Source of the DNA: Bacteroidetes bacterium UBA7674
GTDB lineage: Bacteria > Bacteroidota > Bacteroidia > Chitinophagales > Chitinophagaceae
Length of the DNA: 64,000 nucleotides
Assembly: GCA_002483105.1 (NCBI GenBank)
Contig: DLHG01000001.1
Span: forward strand, 248,001 to 312,000
Reading direction: 5' to 3'
Below are positions 46,070 to 53,948 of the stretch, one piece after another. The first letter of the stretch is position 1. Each line of letters starts with the position of its first letter. Position numbers and translations under genes: made by a program. Below the pieces are notes generated by a model. The model was not told where the DNA came from and did not search any database. It saw only the letters and a list, made by a program, of their open reading frames with translations.

Positions 46070-46912
46070 TTACTTATAGTTAGCAGCGAAGCTTTGTGTC
46101 AATGTAAATCCGCTTTCATCTATACCGAAAGTGATACCGTCGATGATAGTTGTAAAGAAGTTATAGGCAACGATAGCCAGGAATGAAGTACCGATACCAA
46201 GAGCCGTGTTGATCAGGGCCTCAGAGATACCATTCGCCAGGGCAGCAGCATCAGGAGCACCAGCAGTTGCCATCGCAGCAAATGAACGGATCATACCCAA
46301 TACTGTACCGAACAGACCAAGTAGTGTAGCGCAGGAAGCGATAGTAGAAAGGAACACCAGGTTCTTTTCCAGCATTGGCAACTCAAGTGCCGTAGCTTCT
46401 TCTATCTCTTTTTGAATGCTCAGTACTTTTTGATCAGTATCCAGTTCGTTGTTATTGATCATGTCGCGGTATTTCACCAGGCCGGCACGCATTACGTTAC
46501 CCACAGAGCCTGCTTGCTTGTCGCACTCAGATATTGCTGCATCTATATTTTTATTAGCCAGATGATACTGCACTTTACGTACAAATTCACCTGCAGCTAC
46601 TTTACCTTTCGCTTTGAAGATCGTCATAGCGCGCTCTACTACGAAGCAGATAAGGATCAACGCTGTTGACATAAGGATAGGTACCACCCATCCACCTGAG
46701 TAAATAGTACCCATACCGTCTTTAGGCATATGCTTTTCTGCATCTTTGAAGTGAGAAGCCGCACCAAATACAAAATGGAATATACCATGGGCAACCGCCA
46801 CACAAGCTACCACAACGATAAGGTTGATAAGCATTGTATTCGTACTTTTTGGCTGGCCCGCACGGTTTCCTGAAGAAGAAGGTTTTGCTGCGCCTGTTTT
46901 TACATCTGCCAT
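46070..46912 (-). CDS. exbB: MotA/TolQ/ExbB proton channel family protein
   Basis: 280 residues. A disordered N-terminus (about 1-25) precedes three membrane regions (about 27-47, 72-93, and a long C-terminal pair at about 185-250) with the family signature TIASCATLLGLFGTVLGMI and ALINTALGIGTSFLAIVAYN (quoted in parts). It forms the inner-membrane proton channel with the two ExbD proteins and powers TonB. First gene of the operon, preceded by a consensus promoter. Confidence 0.94.
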   Translation of the reverse strand: MADVKTGAAKPSSSGNRAGQPKSTNTMLINLIVVVACVAVAHGIFHFVFGAASHFKDAEKHMPKDGMGTIYSGGWVVPILMSTALILICFVVERAMTIFKAKGKVAAGEFVRKVQYHLANKNIDAAISECDKQAGSVGNVMRAGLVKYRDMINNNELDTDQKVLSIQKEIEEATALELPMLEKNLVFLSTIASCATLLGLFGTVLGMIRSFAAMATAGAPDAAALANGISEALINTALGIGTSFLAIVAYNFFTTIIDGITFGIDESGFTLTQSFAANYK

Positions 46913-46986
46913 AATTCTGATTTTTTAAGAAAATTGTGTTTTAAGTAATTGAAGATTTTTGTTGAAGTTCGTTTATTGCGTGCTTG

Positions 46987-47016
46987 CAAAGATAAAAGTC
47001 CACTTTAAAAAAACAA
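46987..47016 (-). promoter_or_regulatory. Consensus Bacteroidota promoter of the exbB operon
   Basis: On the minus strand, TTG (47016-47014), exactly 19 bases, then TATCTTTG (46994-46987). This is a full match to TTG-N19-TAnnTTTG, 75 bases upstream of the exbB ATG. Confidence 0.8.
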
Positions 47017-47185
47017 CCGGGGGCATTAAAAATTCCCCCAAACATAATGTTGAGTTGATAAAGATAAAAATCATACCCTGTAAAACACTCCTGCAATATC
47101 ATTTAATTTACTGGGAACGCCGCTTTTGGGGAATTATTGTGTCATTTTCTTTAGTCTGACATTTATCCGACAAGTTATAACCCCT

Positions 47186-47193
47186 TACCTTTG
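47186..47193 (+). promoter_or_regulatory. TAnnTTTG promoter box before ppa
   Basis: TACCTTTG matches the -7 consensus, 21 bases upstream of the ATG. No TTG lies at the ideal distance, so the -33 element is not seen. Confidence 0.5.
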
Positions 47194-47214
47194 CACCCAA
47201 AATAAGACGAGAAA

Positions 47215-47781
47215 ATGAGCTTCAATCCCTGGCACGCGGTAAGTTATGGTGAAAACACCCCCGAAAAAGTAAATGCAGTAATAGAAATACCCAAGAATTC
47301 AAGGGCTAAATATGAGCTGGACAAGGAAACAGGTATGTTGAAACTGGACAGGGTACTTTATTCCTCAGTGTACTACCCTGCCAACTATGGCTTTATCCCG
47401 CGTACCTACTGCGATGATAATGACCCACTTGACATATTAGTATTATCACAAATAGAAATGCAGCCATTATGCCTGGTGGAAGCCAAGGTTATCGGCGTAA
47501 TGCGTATGCTGGACCAGGGCGAGGCCGATGACAAGATAATAGCAGTATGTGCCAACGACATGAGTGTAGCACATATTAATGATATAGACGAACTGCCCAA
47601 CTACTTTATAGAGGAACTCAGGCACTTCTTTGAAGAATACAAGAAGCTGGAGAACAAAGTGGTGAAAATAGAGGAGTTCCAGGGTGCAAGACTGGCCAAA
47701 AAGATCATCCAGCACAGCATCAACGATTATAACGTCAAATTTGGCCACCTGGCGACCGAAGCGGCAGTAGATAAATATTGA
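47215..47781 (+). CDS. ppa: Inorganic pyrophosphatase (family I)
   Basis: 188 residues, the usual size for soluble family I enzymes. It hydrolyses PPi to two Pi with Mg2+. The signature DDNDPLDILV holds the three metal-binding Asp; IEIPKNSRAKYELDKETG supplies catalytic Lys/Glu/Arg, and YPANYGFIPRTY the Tyr. It drives biosynthetic reactions, including aminoacylation by the asnS product downstream. Rightward, divergent from the exbB operon. Confidence 0.95.
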   Translation: MSFNPWHAVSYGENTPEKVNAVIEIPKNSRAKYELDKETGMLKLDRVLYSSVYYPANYGFIPRTYCDDNDPLDILVLSQIEMQPLCLVEAKVIGVMRMLDQGEADDKIIAVCANDMSVAHINDIDELPNYFIEELRHFFEEYKKLENKVVKIEEFQGARLAKKIIQHSINDYNVKFGHLATEAAVDKY

Positions 47782-47817
47782 TTATAATTGCACATCATTA
47801 AACTTTTGCATGTGGAA

Positions 47818-48189
47818 ATGACTACGGGAACCTTGATAGGATTGTTGATAGTGGGCCTTATAGCCGGCTTTCTCAGCAGCATGGTAGGTATTGGTGGCGG
47901 TATAGTGATAGTACCGGCACTGGTGTTCCTTGTTGGCCTTACACAAAAGGAAGCACAGGGTACATCACTGGCATTACTTTCTATGCCGGTGGCGCTGGTG
48001 GCTGCATACAACTACCACAAGGCAGGGCATGTAAACTGGAAGATGGCGCTCTTGCTGGCTTGCACCTTTGTAATAGGTGGTTACCTCGGCAGCAAATTTG
48101 TCCTGAACTTAGATACTGCGATAATTAAAAAAATATTCGCTGTCGCAATGATAGCAATTGCAATTAAATACCTCTTTTTCGATAAATAA
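47818..48189 (+). CDS. Half-size TauE/SafE family membrane protein
   Basis: 123 residues from the ATG at 47818; an extension to 47788 is less likely. It has the first-half signature of TauE/SafE sulfite/anion exporters, LIGLLIVGLIAGFLSSMVGIGGGIVIVP (quoted partly: SSMVGIGGGIVIVP), then QGTSLALLSMPVALVAAYNY and GGYLGSKF. Four hydrophobic helices are present. Usual members have about 250 residues with two such halves; here only one exists, and the frame ends cleanly, so it may act as a homodimer. The substrate is unknown. It ends 3 bases before asnS. Confidence 0.83.
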   Translation: MTTGTLIGLLIVGLIAGFLSSMVGIGGGIVIVPALVFLVGLTQKEAQGTSLALLSMPVALVAAYNYHKAGHVNWKMALLLACTFVIGGYLGSKFVLNLDTAIIKKIFAVAMIAIAIKYLFFDK

Positions 48190-48192
48190 ATC

Positions 48193-49623
48193 ATGGCACG
48201 TACAAAGATCAAAGACATTTTAGCAAGTGATAAAAGTGATTATCCTGTTACTGTAAAGGGCTGGGTACGCTCTTTCCGAAATAACCAATTCATTGCGCTG
48301 AATGATGGCTCCTGCATGGGTAACATACAGGTAGTGATAGATCTCAATACAGATAGCGAACTGGTAAAGAATATAACTGTTGGCGCTTCACTAAGCATCA
48401 ATGGTAATGTAGTGACTTCGCAAGGCAAGGGACAAACAGTAGAGATAAAAGCTACTGAAGTAGAGTTGCTCGGCGCTTGTGATGCAGAGAAATATCCGCT
48501 GCAACTGAAGAACCGCCCATCTCTTGAGTACCTGCGCGAGATAGCGCACCTGCGTTTCCGCACCAATACATTCGGTGCTGTGTTCCGTGTGCGTCACTCA
48601 CTGGCATTTGCGATACACAAGTTCTTTAACGATAAAGGATTTGTATACCTGCACACACCTATCGTAACAGCAAGTGATGCCGAAGGCGCTGGTGAGATGT
48701 TCCGTGTAACAACATTGCCCTTTGACAATCCGCCGCGTGACGAGAACGGTGGCATTAACTATAAAGAAGATTTCTTTGGCCGCAGCACCAACCTTACGGT
48801 GAGCGGACAACTGGAAGCTGAGCTGGGTGCTATGGCATTCAGTGAGGTATATACATTCGGACCTACGTTCCGTGCAGAAAACTCTAACACTGCTCGTCAC
48901 CTGGCAGAGTTCTGGATGATAGAACCGGAAGTGGCTTTCAACGACATCGTTGACAACATGGACCTTGCGGAAGAGTTCATTCAATACCTCATCAAGTATG
49001 TACTGGAACACAACCGCGAAGATCTTGAGTTCCTCGCTACCCGCCTGGTGGATGAAGAAAAACAAAAGCCACAGAACGAGCGCAGCGAAATGGGCCTGAT
49101 AGAGAAACTGGAGTTTGTACTGAACAACAAATTCGAGCGCATCACTTATACAGAGGCTATCGACATACTATTGCAATCACCTGCATACAAGAAGAAAAAA
49201 TTCCAGTATGAGGTTAAGTGGGGCATCGACATGCAGAGCGAGCATGAGCGCTATTTAGTGGAAAAACATTTTAAGAAACCGGTTATCGTTACCAACTACC
49301 CCAAAGACATCAAGTCGTTCTATATGCGCCTGAATGAAGATGGTAAAACGGTAGCGGCGATGGATATCCTTGCACCGGGTATTGGCGAAATAGTAGGTGG
49401 TTCACAGAGGGAAGAGCGATTGGAGAACCTGGAAGCACGCATGAAAGAAATGAACATTCCTGCGGAAGAAATGTACTGGTATCTTGATACCCGCCGTTTC
49501 GGCACAGTACCGCACGCGGGTTTCGGTTTAGGCTTCGAGCGTATGGTATTATTCGTAACAGGCATGACCAATATCCGTGATGTGATACCTTTCCCGAGGA
49601 CGCCGAAGAACGCGGAATTTTAA
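48193..49623 (+). CDS. asnS: Asparagine--tRNA ligase
   Basis: 476 residues. An N-terminal OB-fold anticodon-binding domain (about 15-115) is followed by the class II catalytic core: motif 2 around FGPTFRAENSNTARHLAEFW (residues about 225-245) and motif 3 GFGLGFERMVLFVTG near 450. The ending IPFPRTPKNAEF is characteristic of AsnRS. It charges tRNA-Asn with asparagine. It begins 3 bases after the TauE-like gene and is followed by a terminator. Confidence 0.96.
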   Translation: MARTKIKDILASDKSDYPVTVKGWVRSFRNNQFIALNDGSCMGNIQVVIDLNTDSELVKNITVGASLSINGNVVTSQGKGQTVEIKATEVELLGACDAEKYPLQLKNRPSLEYLREIAHLRFRTNTFGAVFRVRHSLAFAIHKFFNDKGFVYLHTPIVTASDAEGAGEMFRVTTLPFDNPPRDENGGINYKEDFFGRSTNLTVSGQLEAELGAMAFSEVYTFGPTFRAENSNTARHLAEFWMIEPEVAFNDIVDNMDLAEEFIQYLIKYVLEHNREDLEFLATRLVDEEKQKPQNERSEMGLIEKLEFVLNNKFERITYTEAIDILLQSPAYKKKKFQYEVKWGIDMQSEHERYLVEKHFKKPVIVTNYPKDIKSFYMRLNEDGKTVAAMDILAPGIGEIVGGSQREERLENLEARMKEMNIPAEEMYWYLDTRRFGTVPHAGFGLGFERMVLFVTGMTNIRDVIPFPRTPKNAEF

Positions 49624-49632
49624 TAGTATTTC

Positions 49633-49658
49633 AAAGGGCTGCTGTTGCAGCCTTTTTT
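49633..49658 (+). terminator. Terminator of asnS
   Basis: Stem AAGGGCTGC/GCAGCCTT with loop TGTT and a T run, about 10 bases past the stop. Confidence 0.88.
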
Positions 49659-49668
49659 ATTTAACAAA

Positions 49669-49702
49669 GTAGGGGCAATCCCTTGCGGTTGCCCTGCGTA
49701 AC
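49669..49702 (+). repeat. REP sequence upstream of the REP transposase
   Basis: A GGGGCAATC...GGTTGCCC hairpin followed by TGCGTAA. The first 26 bases (49669-49694) are the exact reverse complement of 50048-50073 inside the transposase gene. Confidence 0.8.
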
Positions 49703-49765
49703 GCCTATCAAAACAACATATTCACATTTTCAGCGTAATCCCGCAACCTGAATTAATTTTATGCT

Positions 49766-50299
49766 GTGGCATACAACCCTGAAATACACGGTCGAAAAAG
49801 TATCCGTCTGAAGGGATACGATTACTCACGTGGAGGTGCGTACTTCATTACCATCTGCACTTACAAAAAAGAACATCGTTTTGGATACATAAATAGTGAT
49901 GAAATGTACCATAATAAAATGGGCAACATTGCTATTGCTGAATGGGTGGCACTTGGAGAGAGGTTTAATTGTATTGAACCCGGAGTATTTGTTATAATGC
50001 CAAACCACATGCATGGCATCCTACACATTTTAGACTCTTCGCGAGCCGGGCAACCGCAAGGGATTGCCCCTACAGTTGGCGATATGATCGGGGCTTATAA
50101 ATCACAGGTCGCAACCGAATGTTTGGATATTTGTAAAGCAACAAATCAGACAATGGGTAAATTATGGCAACGAAACTATTACGAGCATATTATTAGAAAC
50201 GAGGCCTCTTATCATACAATAGCAAATTACATCATCAACAATCCTGCATCATGGGAAAACGATATACTGGGGGCAATCTCTAGCGTTTGCCCTGCGTAA
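49766..50299 (+). CDS. REP-associated tyrosine transposase (RAYT, Y1/IS200-like)
   Basis: 177 residues, starting at a GTG (49766). The Y1-transposase fold is shown by GGAYFITICTYKK, the HuH motif at H81 and H83 (MPNHMHGILH), and LWQRNYYEHIIRNEASYHT with candidate nucleophile tyrosines near 138-139. RAYTs cut and move short REP palindromes; this gene has REPs on both sides. A REP also lies inside the gene in reverse orientation and encodes part of residues 94-103, and the downstream REP encodes the C-terminal GAISSVCPA. So the coding sequence itself is partly REP DNA. Confidence 0.87.
   Translation: MAYNPEIHGRKSIRLKGYDYSRGGAYFITICTYKKEHRFGYINSDEMYHNKMGNIAIAEWVALGERFNCIEPGVFVIMPNHMHGILHILDSSRAGQPQGIAPTVGDMIGAYKSQVATECLDICKATNQTMGKLWQRNYYEHIIRNEASYHTIANYIINNPASWENDILGAISSVCPA
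50048..50073 (-). repeat. REP sequence inside the RAYT gene (inverted)
   Basis: A 26-base perfect reverse complement of 49669-49694, in frame within the transposase. Confidence 0.85.
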
Positions 50300-50300
50300 C
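50269..50300 (+). repeat. REP sequence at the 3' end of the RAYT gene
   Basis: GGGGGCAATC, six to seven variable bases, then GCGTTTGCCCTGCGTAAC, a diverged direct copy of the upstream REP that also encodes the last residues and the stop. Confidence 0.75.
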
Positions 50301-50322
50301 ATGAGTGGTTTATCCTACGCCA

Positions 50323-51666
50323 TCATTTATCATACATATACAAAAGGTACAAAACCCTGTCAGGGTCGGCATCTGTTTGCTGTGGTATCGGTCCCGGTAA
50401 AGGCCGCTTAGTAAAATACTGCCTGTATGACTCCGTCATCTGCGGACTGTTACCATAATACTGTAGGAACTTATCATGATCCAGCGATAAAGCAGTGGAA
50501 TACAACAGACTTACTATACCAAACAGGATATATACCCCTGCTACTGCGGCCATCACAAAACGCGGGTATTTCGCACTATAGAAGAATGGGAACACGAGGT
50601 AAAGAATAAAAGGTATCATAGGTATCAGGAAGCGTGTATCGTAGAATGGCCATACAAGCACCATAAGAAAATACACCAGAATCACCCATGTGGCAAAGTA
50701 TTTCTGGATGTCCAACCTTATTGCATTGCTGATAATCCGTACCAAAACCCAAACGCCTATAAATATGTAGATCCATCTCACAAACGGCCCTTCTATATGT
50801 AGCATCCTGCCGATCTGCGAGGCAGGGATATTTACCATGCATTCACCCATTTCCTGCAAATGCACATTTATTCGCTCCAGTACAGATACAGGGTTGTGTA
50901 ACATCTTATTTATCTCCAATTGCTTCAGGTAATACACCTTATCTTCAAGTGCCGGGAGTTTGACCAATGTCAATGCTATAACAGCAATGGCACCCACAAG
51001 AATGCTTCCTTTTAATAGCTTGCTGCCAAACAGCTTATCCCGGTTTATATACACCGCGTATAGCAGCAAGCCTATGGGCAATACGATACCGGCAGTCCGC
51101 AGATATATAGTTATAACAGAAAATAAAATAGACGGTAGCAAATGCTTTCTCCCATTTTCAAAAAATTTCACCCAATAACAGCAGGATAATAAAAGCATCC
51201 ATGTGAATAGTTGGTCGGATAGCAGTAATGTGAAGTGTTTGATATTGATAAAGGACAGGAAGAGGAAGATCACAAATATCACCCTGTTCTTCACCGGGAA
51301 CAGCCTGCAAAACAACAAGCCCGTCATCATTACCGAAAGGATGTTGATGACGACGATCGCAGCGGAGCTTAATAAATTGACATTCTCCAAACTGAGTAGT
51401 AAATAAGAATATCCATGCGGGAAAAAATCTATAGCTGCAAAGCTGCCTTCACCAAGTTTCCCCTGCAATAACTCCATAATATTCAGGTACCGCATACTGT
51501 CGAAGGAAAGGCGCAGTGGCGTAAAAACATTCAAGGCAACCAGGATAGCTACCAATAAGGCCAGTACCACTCCGGCTATCTTAAATATCTTTGTTTCAAA
51601 AATATGCACTAATATCTTCGTGGTTCGTGGGCTAATATAGATAACCTGCACTAATTTTCTCCACAA
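50323..51666 (-). CDS. Multi-pass membrane protein, GT-C glycosyltransferase-like
   Basis: 447 residues with 9-11 hydrophobic helices and a loop DSMRYLNIMELL plus GSFAAIDFFPHGYSYLL, the layout of GT-C-type mannosyl/arabinosyltransferases that use lipid-linked sugars. No signature Asp pair is certain, so the class is tentative. The first 30 or so codons look non-coding, and a leftward TATTTTTG box lies at 51604-51597, so the real start may be the GTG at 51570. Divergent from the short gene at 51673. Confidence 0.68.
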   Translation of the reverse strand: MWRKLVQVIYISPRTTKILVHIFETKIFKIAGVVLALLVAILVALNVFTPLRLSFDSMRYLNIMELLQGKLGEGSFAAIDFFPHGYSYLLLSLENVNLLSSAAIVVINILSVMMTGLLFCRLFPVKNRVIFVIFLFLSFINIKHFTLLLSDQLFTWMLLLSCCYWVKFFENGRKHLLPSILFSVITIYLRTAGIVLPIGLLLYAVYINRDKLFGSKLLKGSILVGAIAVIALTLVKLPALEDKVYYLKQLEINKMLHNPVSVLERINVHLQEMGECMVNIPASQIGRMLHIEGPFVRWIYIFIGVWVLVRIISNAIRLDIQKYFATWVILVYFLMVLVWPFYDTRFLIPMIPFILYLVFPFFYSAKYPRFVMAAVAGVYILFGIVSLLYSTALSLDHDKFLQYYGNSPQMTESYRQYFTKRPLPGPIPQQTDADPDRVLYLLYMYDK

Positions 51667-51672
51667 AAGAAT

Positions 51673-51837
51673 ATGAAGGAAGCTATAAGATCATATTTCT
51701 CGTTCCACCGAAGCCAGCGTATAGGCATCATCATACTGATGAGCCTGCTACTAGTGCTATTATCGGCAATGGCCGTCCTGCATTACTCAAATACGACAGA
51801 TGCCGGAGAGAGTAATAAAACGGCTAATACCCGATAA
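51673..51837 (+). CDS. 54-residue membrane peptide resembling the N-terminus of a ComEA-like HHH protein
   Basis: An ATG frame of 54 residues: MKEAIRSYFSFHRSQRIG, then the hydrophobic segment IIILMSLLLVLLSAMAVLHY and a short polar tail. Bacteroidota helix-hairpin-helix (ComEA-type) proteins commonly begin with this SYFSF..RxQRxGI plus helix pattern and continue for 200 or more residues; here the DNA-binding part is missing. A TATCTTTG box at 51586-51593 could promote it. It may be a short anchor gene or a remnant. Confidence 0.5.
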   Translation: MKEAIRSYFSFHRSQRIGIIILMSLLLVLLSAMAVLHYSNTTDAGESNKTANTR

Positions 51838-51951
51838 AAAACTAACTTTCAGCAGCAGAATAATAATATATACATCATTTGCCTATTTATTGATTTTTCA
51901 AATGGTAGAAAATGTCGTAAAATTGCGCAACAACAGTCCCTCAAATAATTT

Positions 51952-53091
51952 ATGGAGTTTAATTATACAGATACCCAATTAGAAATAGCGAGTATGATAC
52001 GCGATTTCGCGACCAAGCATATACGCCCGCAGATGATGGAATGGGATGAGTCTCAGAAATTTCCTGTGGAAGTATTCAAAAAGCTGGGCGAGCTAGGCTT
52101 GATGGGTGTTTTAGTACCTACCGAGTATGGCGGTTCAGGACTGGGCTACTTTGAATACGTAACTGTGGTGAGCGAAATAGCGAAGGTTTGCGGATCTGTA
52201 GGCCTTTCTGTCGCAGCGCATAATTCACTTTGCACAGGACACATACTATACTTCGGTACTGAAGAACAAAAGAAGAAATACTTACCTAAGCTGGCAACTG
52301 CTGAATGGATAGGTGCATGGGGACTTACAGAAGCCAACACAGGTAGTGATGCGGGCAATATGCGTTGTACTGCTACTAAGAATGGCGACGACTGGATACT
52401 GAACGGCACCAAGAACTGGATAACACACGCCATCAGTGGTGATGTGGCGGTGGTATTGGCCCGTACAGGCGAACCTCGCACTAAAAATAATGTCACTGCC
52501 TTTATAGTAGAAAAAGGCACTCCGGGTTTTTCTGCTGGTAAGAAGGAGAACAAGTTGGGCATGCGTGCTTCTGAAACAGCGGAAATGATATTCGACAACT
52601 GCCGTATTTCAGATGCTCAACGTATGGGCCCTGTAGGTGATGGCTTTAAACAAGCAATGAAAGTGTTGGATGGTGGACGTATCTCTATCGCTGCACTGTC
52701 ATTGGGTATTGCTAAAGGTGCTTACGAGGCTTCTCTGAAGTATTCTAAAGAACGTCAACAATTCGATCAGCCTATCTCTAACTTCCAGGCTATTGCCTTT
52801 AAGCTGGCAGATATGGCAGTGAAGATAGAAATGTCTGAAATGCTCATCTACCAGGCTGCGGATATGAAGAACCGTGGTGTGAAAATGACCAAGGAGTCTG
52901 CAATGGCCAAGTACTACGCTTCTGAAGCTTGTGTGCAAATCTCTACAGATGCAGTGCAGATATTCGGTGGCTATGGTTATACTAAGGACTTCCCGGTTGA
53001 AAAGTACTATCGTGATTCCAAGCTGTGTACCATCGGCGAAGGAACTTCTGAAATTCAGAAACTCGTGATCTCGAGAGAGATCTTGCAATAA
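51952..53091 (+). CDS. Acyl-CoA dehydrogenase
   Basis: 379 residues, the normal size. It oxidises acyl-CoA to enoyl-CoA with FAD. WGLTEANTGSDAGNMRCTA and the FAD/substrate stretches IFDNCRI, FDQPISNFQAIAFKLADM, and IFGGYGYTKDFPVEKYYRD (quoted in parts) are present. The catalytic Glu is in IGEGTSEIQ. It most resembles short/branched-chain acyl-CoA dehydrogenases; exact chain length cannot be told. Single gene with its own terminator. Confidence 0.94.
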   Translation: MEFNYTDTQLEIASMIRDFATKHIRPQMMEWDESQKFPVEVFKKLGELGLMGVLVPTEYGGSGLGYFEYVTVVSEIAKVCGSVGLSVAAHNSLCTGHILYFGTEEQKKKYLPKLATAEWIGAWGLTEANTGSDAGNMRCTATKNGDDWILNGTKNWITHAISGDVAVVLARTGEPRTKNNVTAFIVEKGTPGFSAGKKENKLGMRASETAEMIFDNCRISDAQRMGPVGDGFKQAMKVLDGGRISIAALSLGIAKGAYEASLKYSKERQQFDQPISNFQAIAFKLADMAVKIEMSEMLIYQAADMKNRGVKMTKESAMAKYYASEACVQISTDAVQIFGGYGYTKDFPVEKYYRDSKLCTIGEGTSEIQKLVISREILQ

Positions 53092-53096
53092 CACTT

Positions 53097-53124
53097 AAAA
53101 GGCTGCCGATTGGCAGCCTTTTTT
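53097..53124 (+). terminator. Terminator of the acyl-CoA dehydrogenase gene
   Basis: An 8-bp G/C-rich stem AAGGCTGCC/GGCAGCCTT with a GATT loop and a T run, 6 bases past the stop. A short gap separates it from the convergent methyltransferase. Confidence 0.88.
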
Positions 53125-53130
53125 ATTTCT

Positions 53131-53892
53131 CTATCTTGCTATTATTATCCGTATCGTCCCCAACCATTCCGTCATTGTTCTGAAGTGTCCGTACTTCCTG
53201 TCCCACTCACCTGAGGCCAGGTCATCTGCCAGCGCTTGTACGCAACGCGCTTCTACTTCTTCGCTCACAAAACTCCAAGCTGACTGCGCCTGTCGTACTT
53301 CTTTCTGCAGAAACGCTTCGGGCCTTCCATAGAATGCTTCCTGGAAACCGTCCACACAATCCAGCGGTACCGGTACTTTTACTACCTCACAATTCCCTCC
53401 AAGGTATTCTACTACATGACTGATCTTCGGGTAACGCTGTTTTTCTGCATCTATCACTTCAGGGAAATAATCTACGTTCCAGAATTCATCCAAAGCATCG
53501 GGATCAAAGGTCATTACTACTACGGGTCCCTTCGTCACCCTTCTCATTTCCTTTAAACCTTTGTCTATTTCCGGCCAGTGATGAATAGTTGCTATAGCCA
53601 TGGAAGCATCGAATGCATTATCATCAAACGGAAGTGTGTCGGCTTTTCCTATGATAGCAGGTAGTTTATTATTAGCGGCACGTTGTGCGCGCATAGTAGA
53701 TGATGGCTCTACAGATATCACATACCTGTCCGCAGGTTCATAAGAGCCTCCTCCGGCACCAACATTCAGTACTGTTTTACTATCTCCCAATGCTTTGTGT
53801 ACATAAGCTGCAACCCGTTCATCTGTGCGTCTGTAATGAGAATAATTGTGCCCTTCCTGGTCGTAGTTAAAAGCGGGATTGTCGATTTTCAT
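53131..53892 (-). CDS. SAM-dependent methyltransferase (class I)
   Basis: 253 residues. SAM motif I is VLNVGAGGGSYEP (about 40-52), the acidic position VISVEPS, then FDASMAIATIHHWPEIDKGL and a later VVVMTFDPD. Substrate not predictable; similar proteins are annotated as UbiE/biotin-synthesis-like methyltransferases. Single leftward gene, convergent with the acyl-CoA dehydrogenase. Confidence 0.87.
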   Translation of the reverse strand: MKIDNPAFNYDQEGHNYSHYRRTDERVAAYVHKALGDSKTVLNVGAGGGSYEPADRYVISVEPSSTMRAQRAANNKLPAIIGKADTLPFDDNAFDASMAIATIHHWPEIDKGLKEMRRVTKGPVVVMTFDPDALDEFWNVDYFPEVIDAEKQRYPKISHVVEYLGGNCEVVKVPVPLDCVDGFQEAFYGRPEAFLQKEVRQAQSAWSFVSEEVEARCVQALADDLASGEWDRKYGHFRTMTEWLGTIRIIIAR

Positions 53893-53948
53893 AACGCAAA
53901 GATGCCACCCCGAAAACAGAGTGGCATCATAAATAACATTAATTAACC

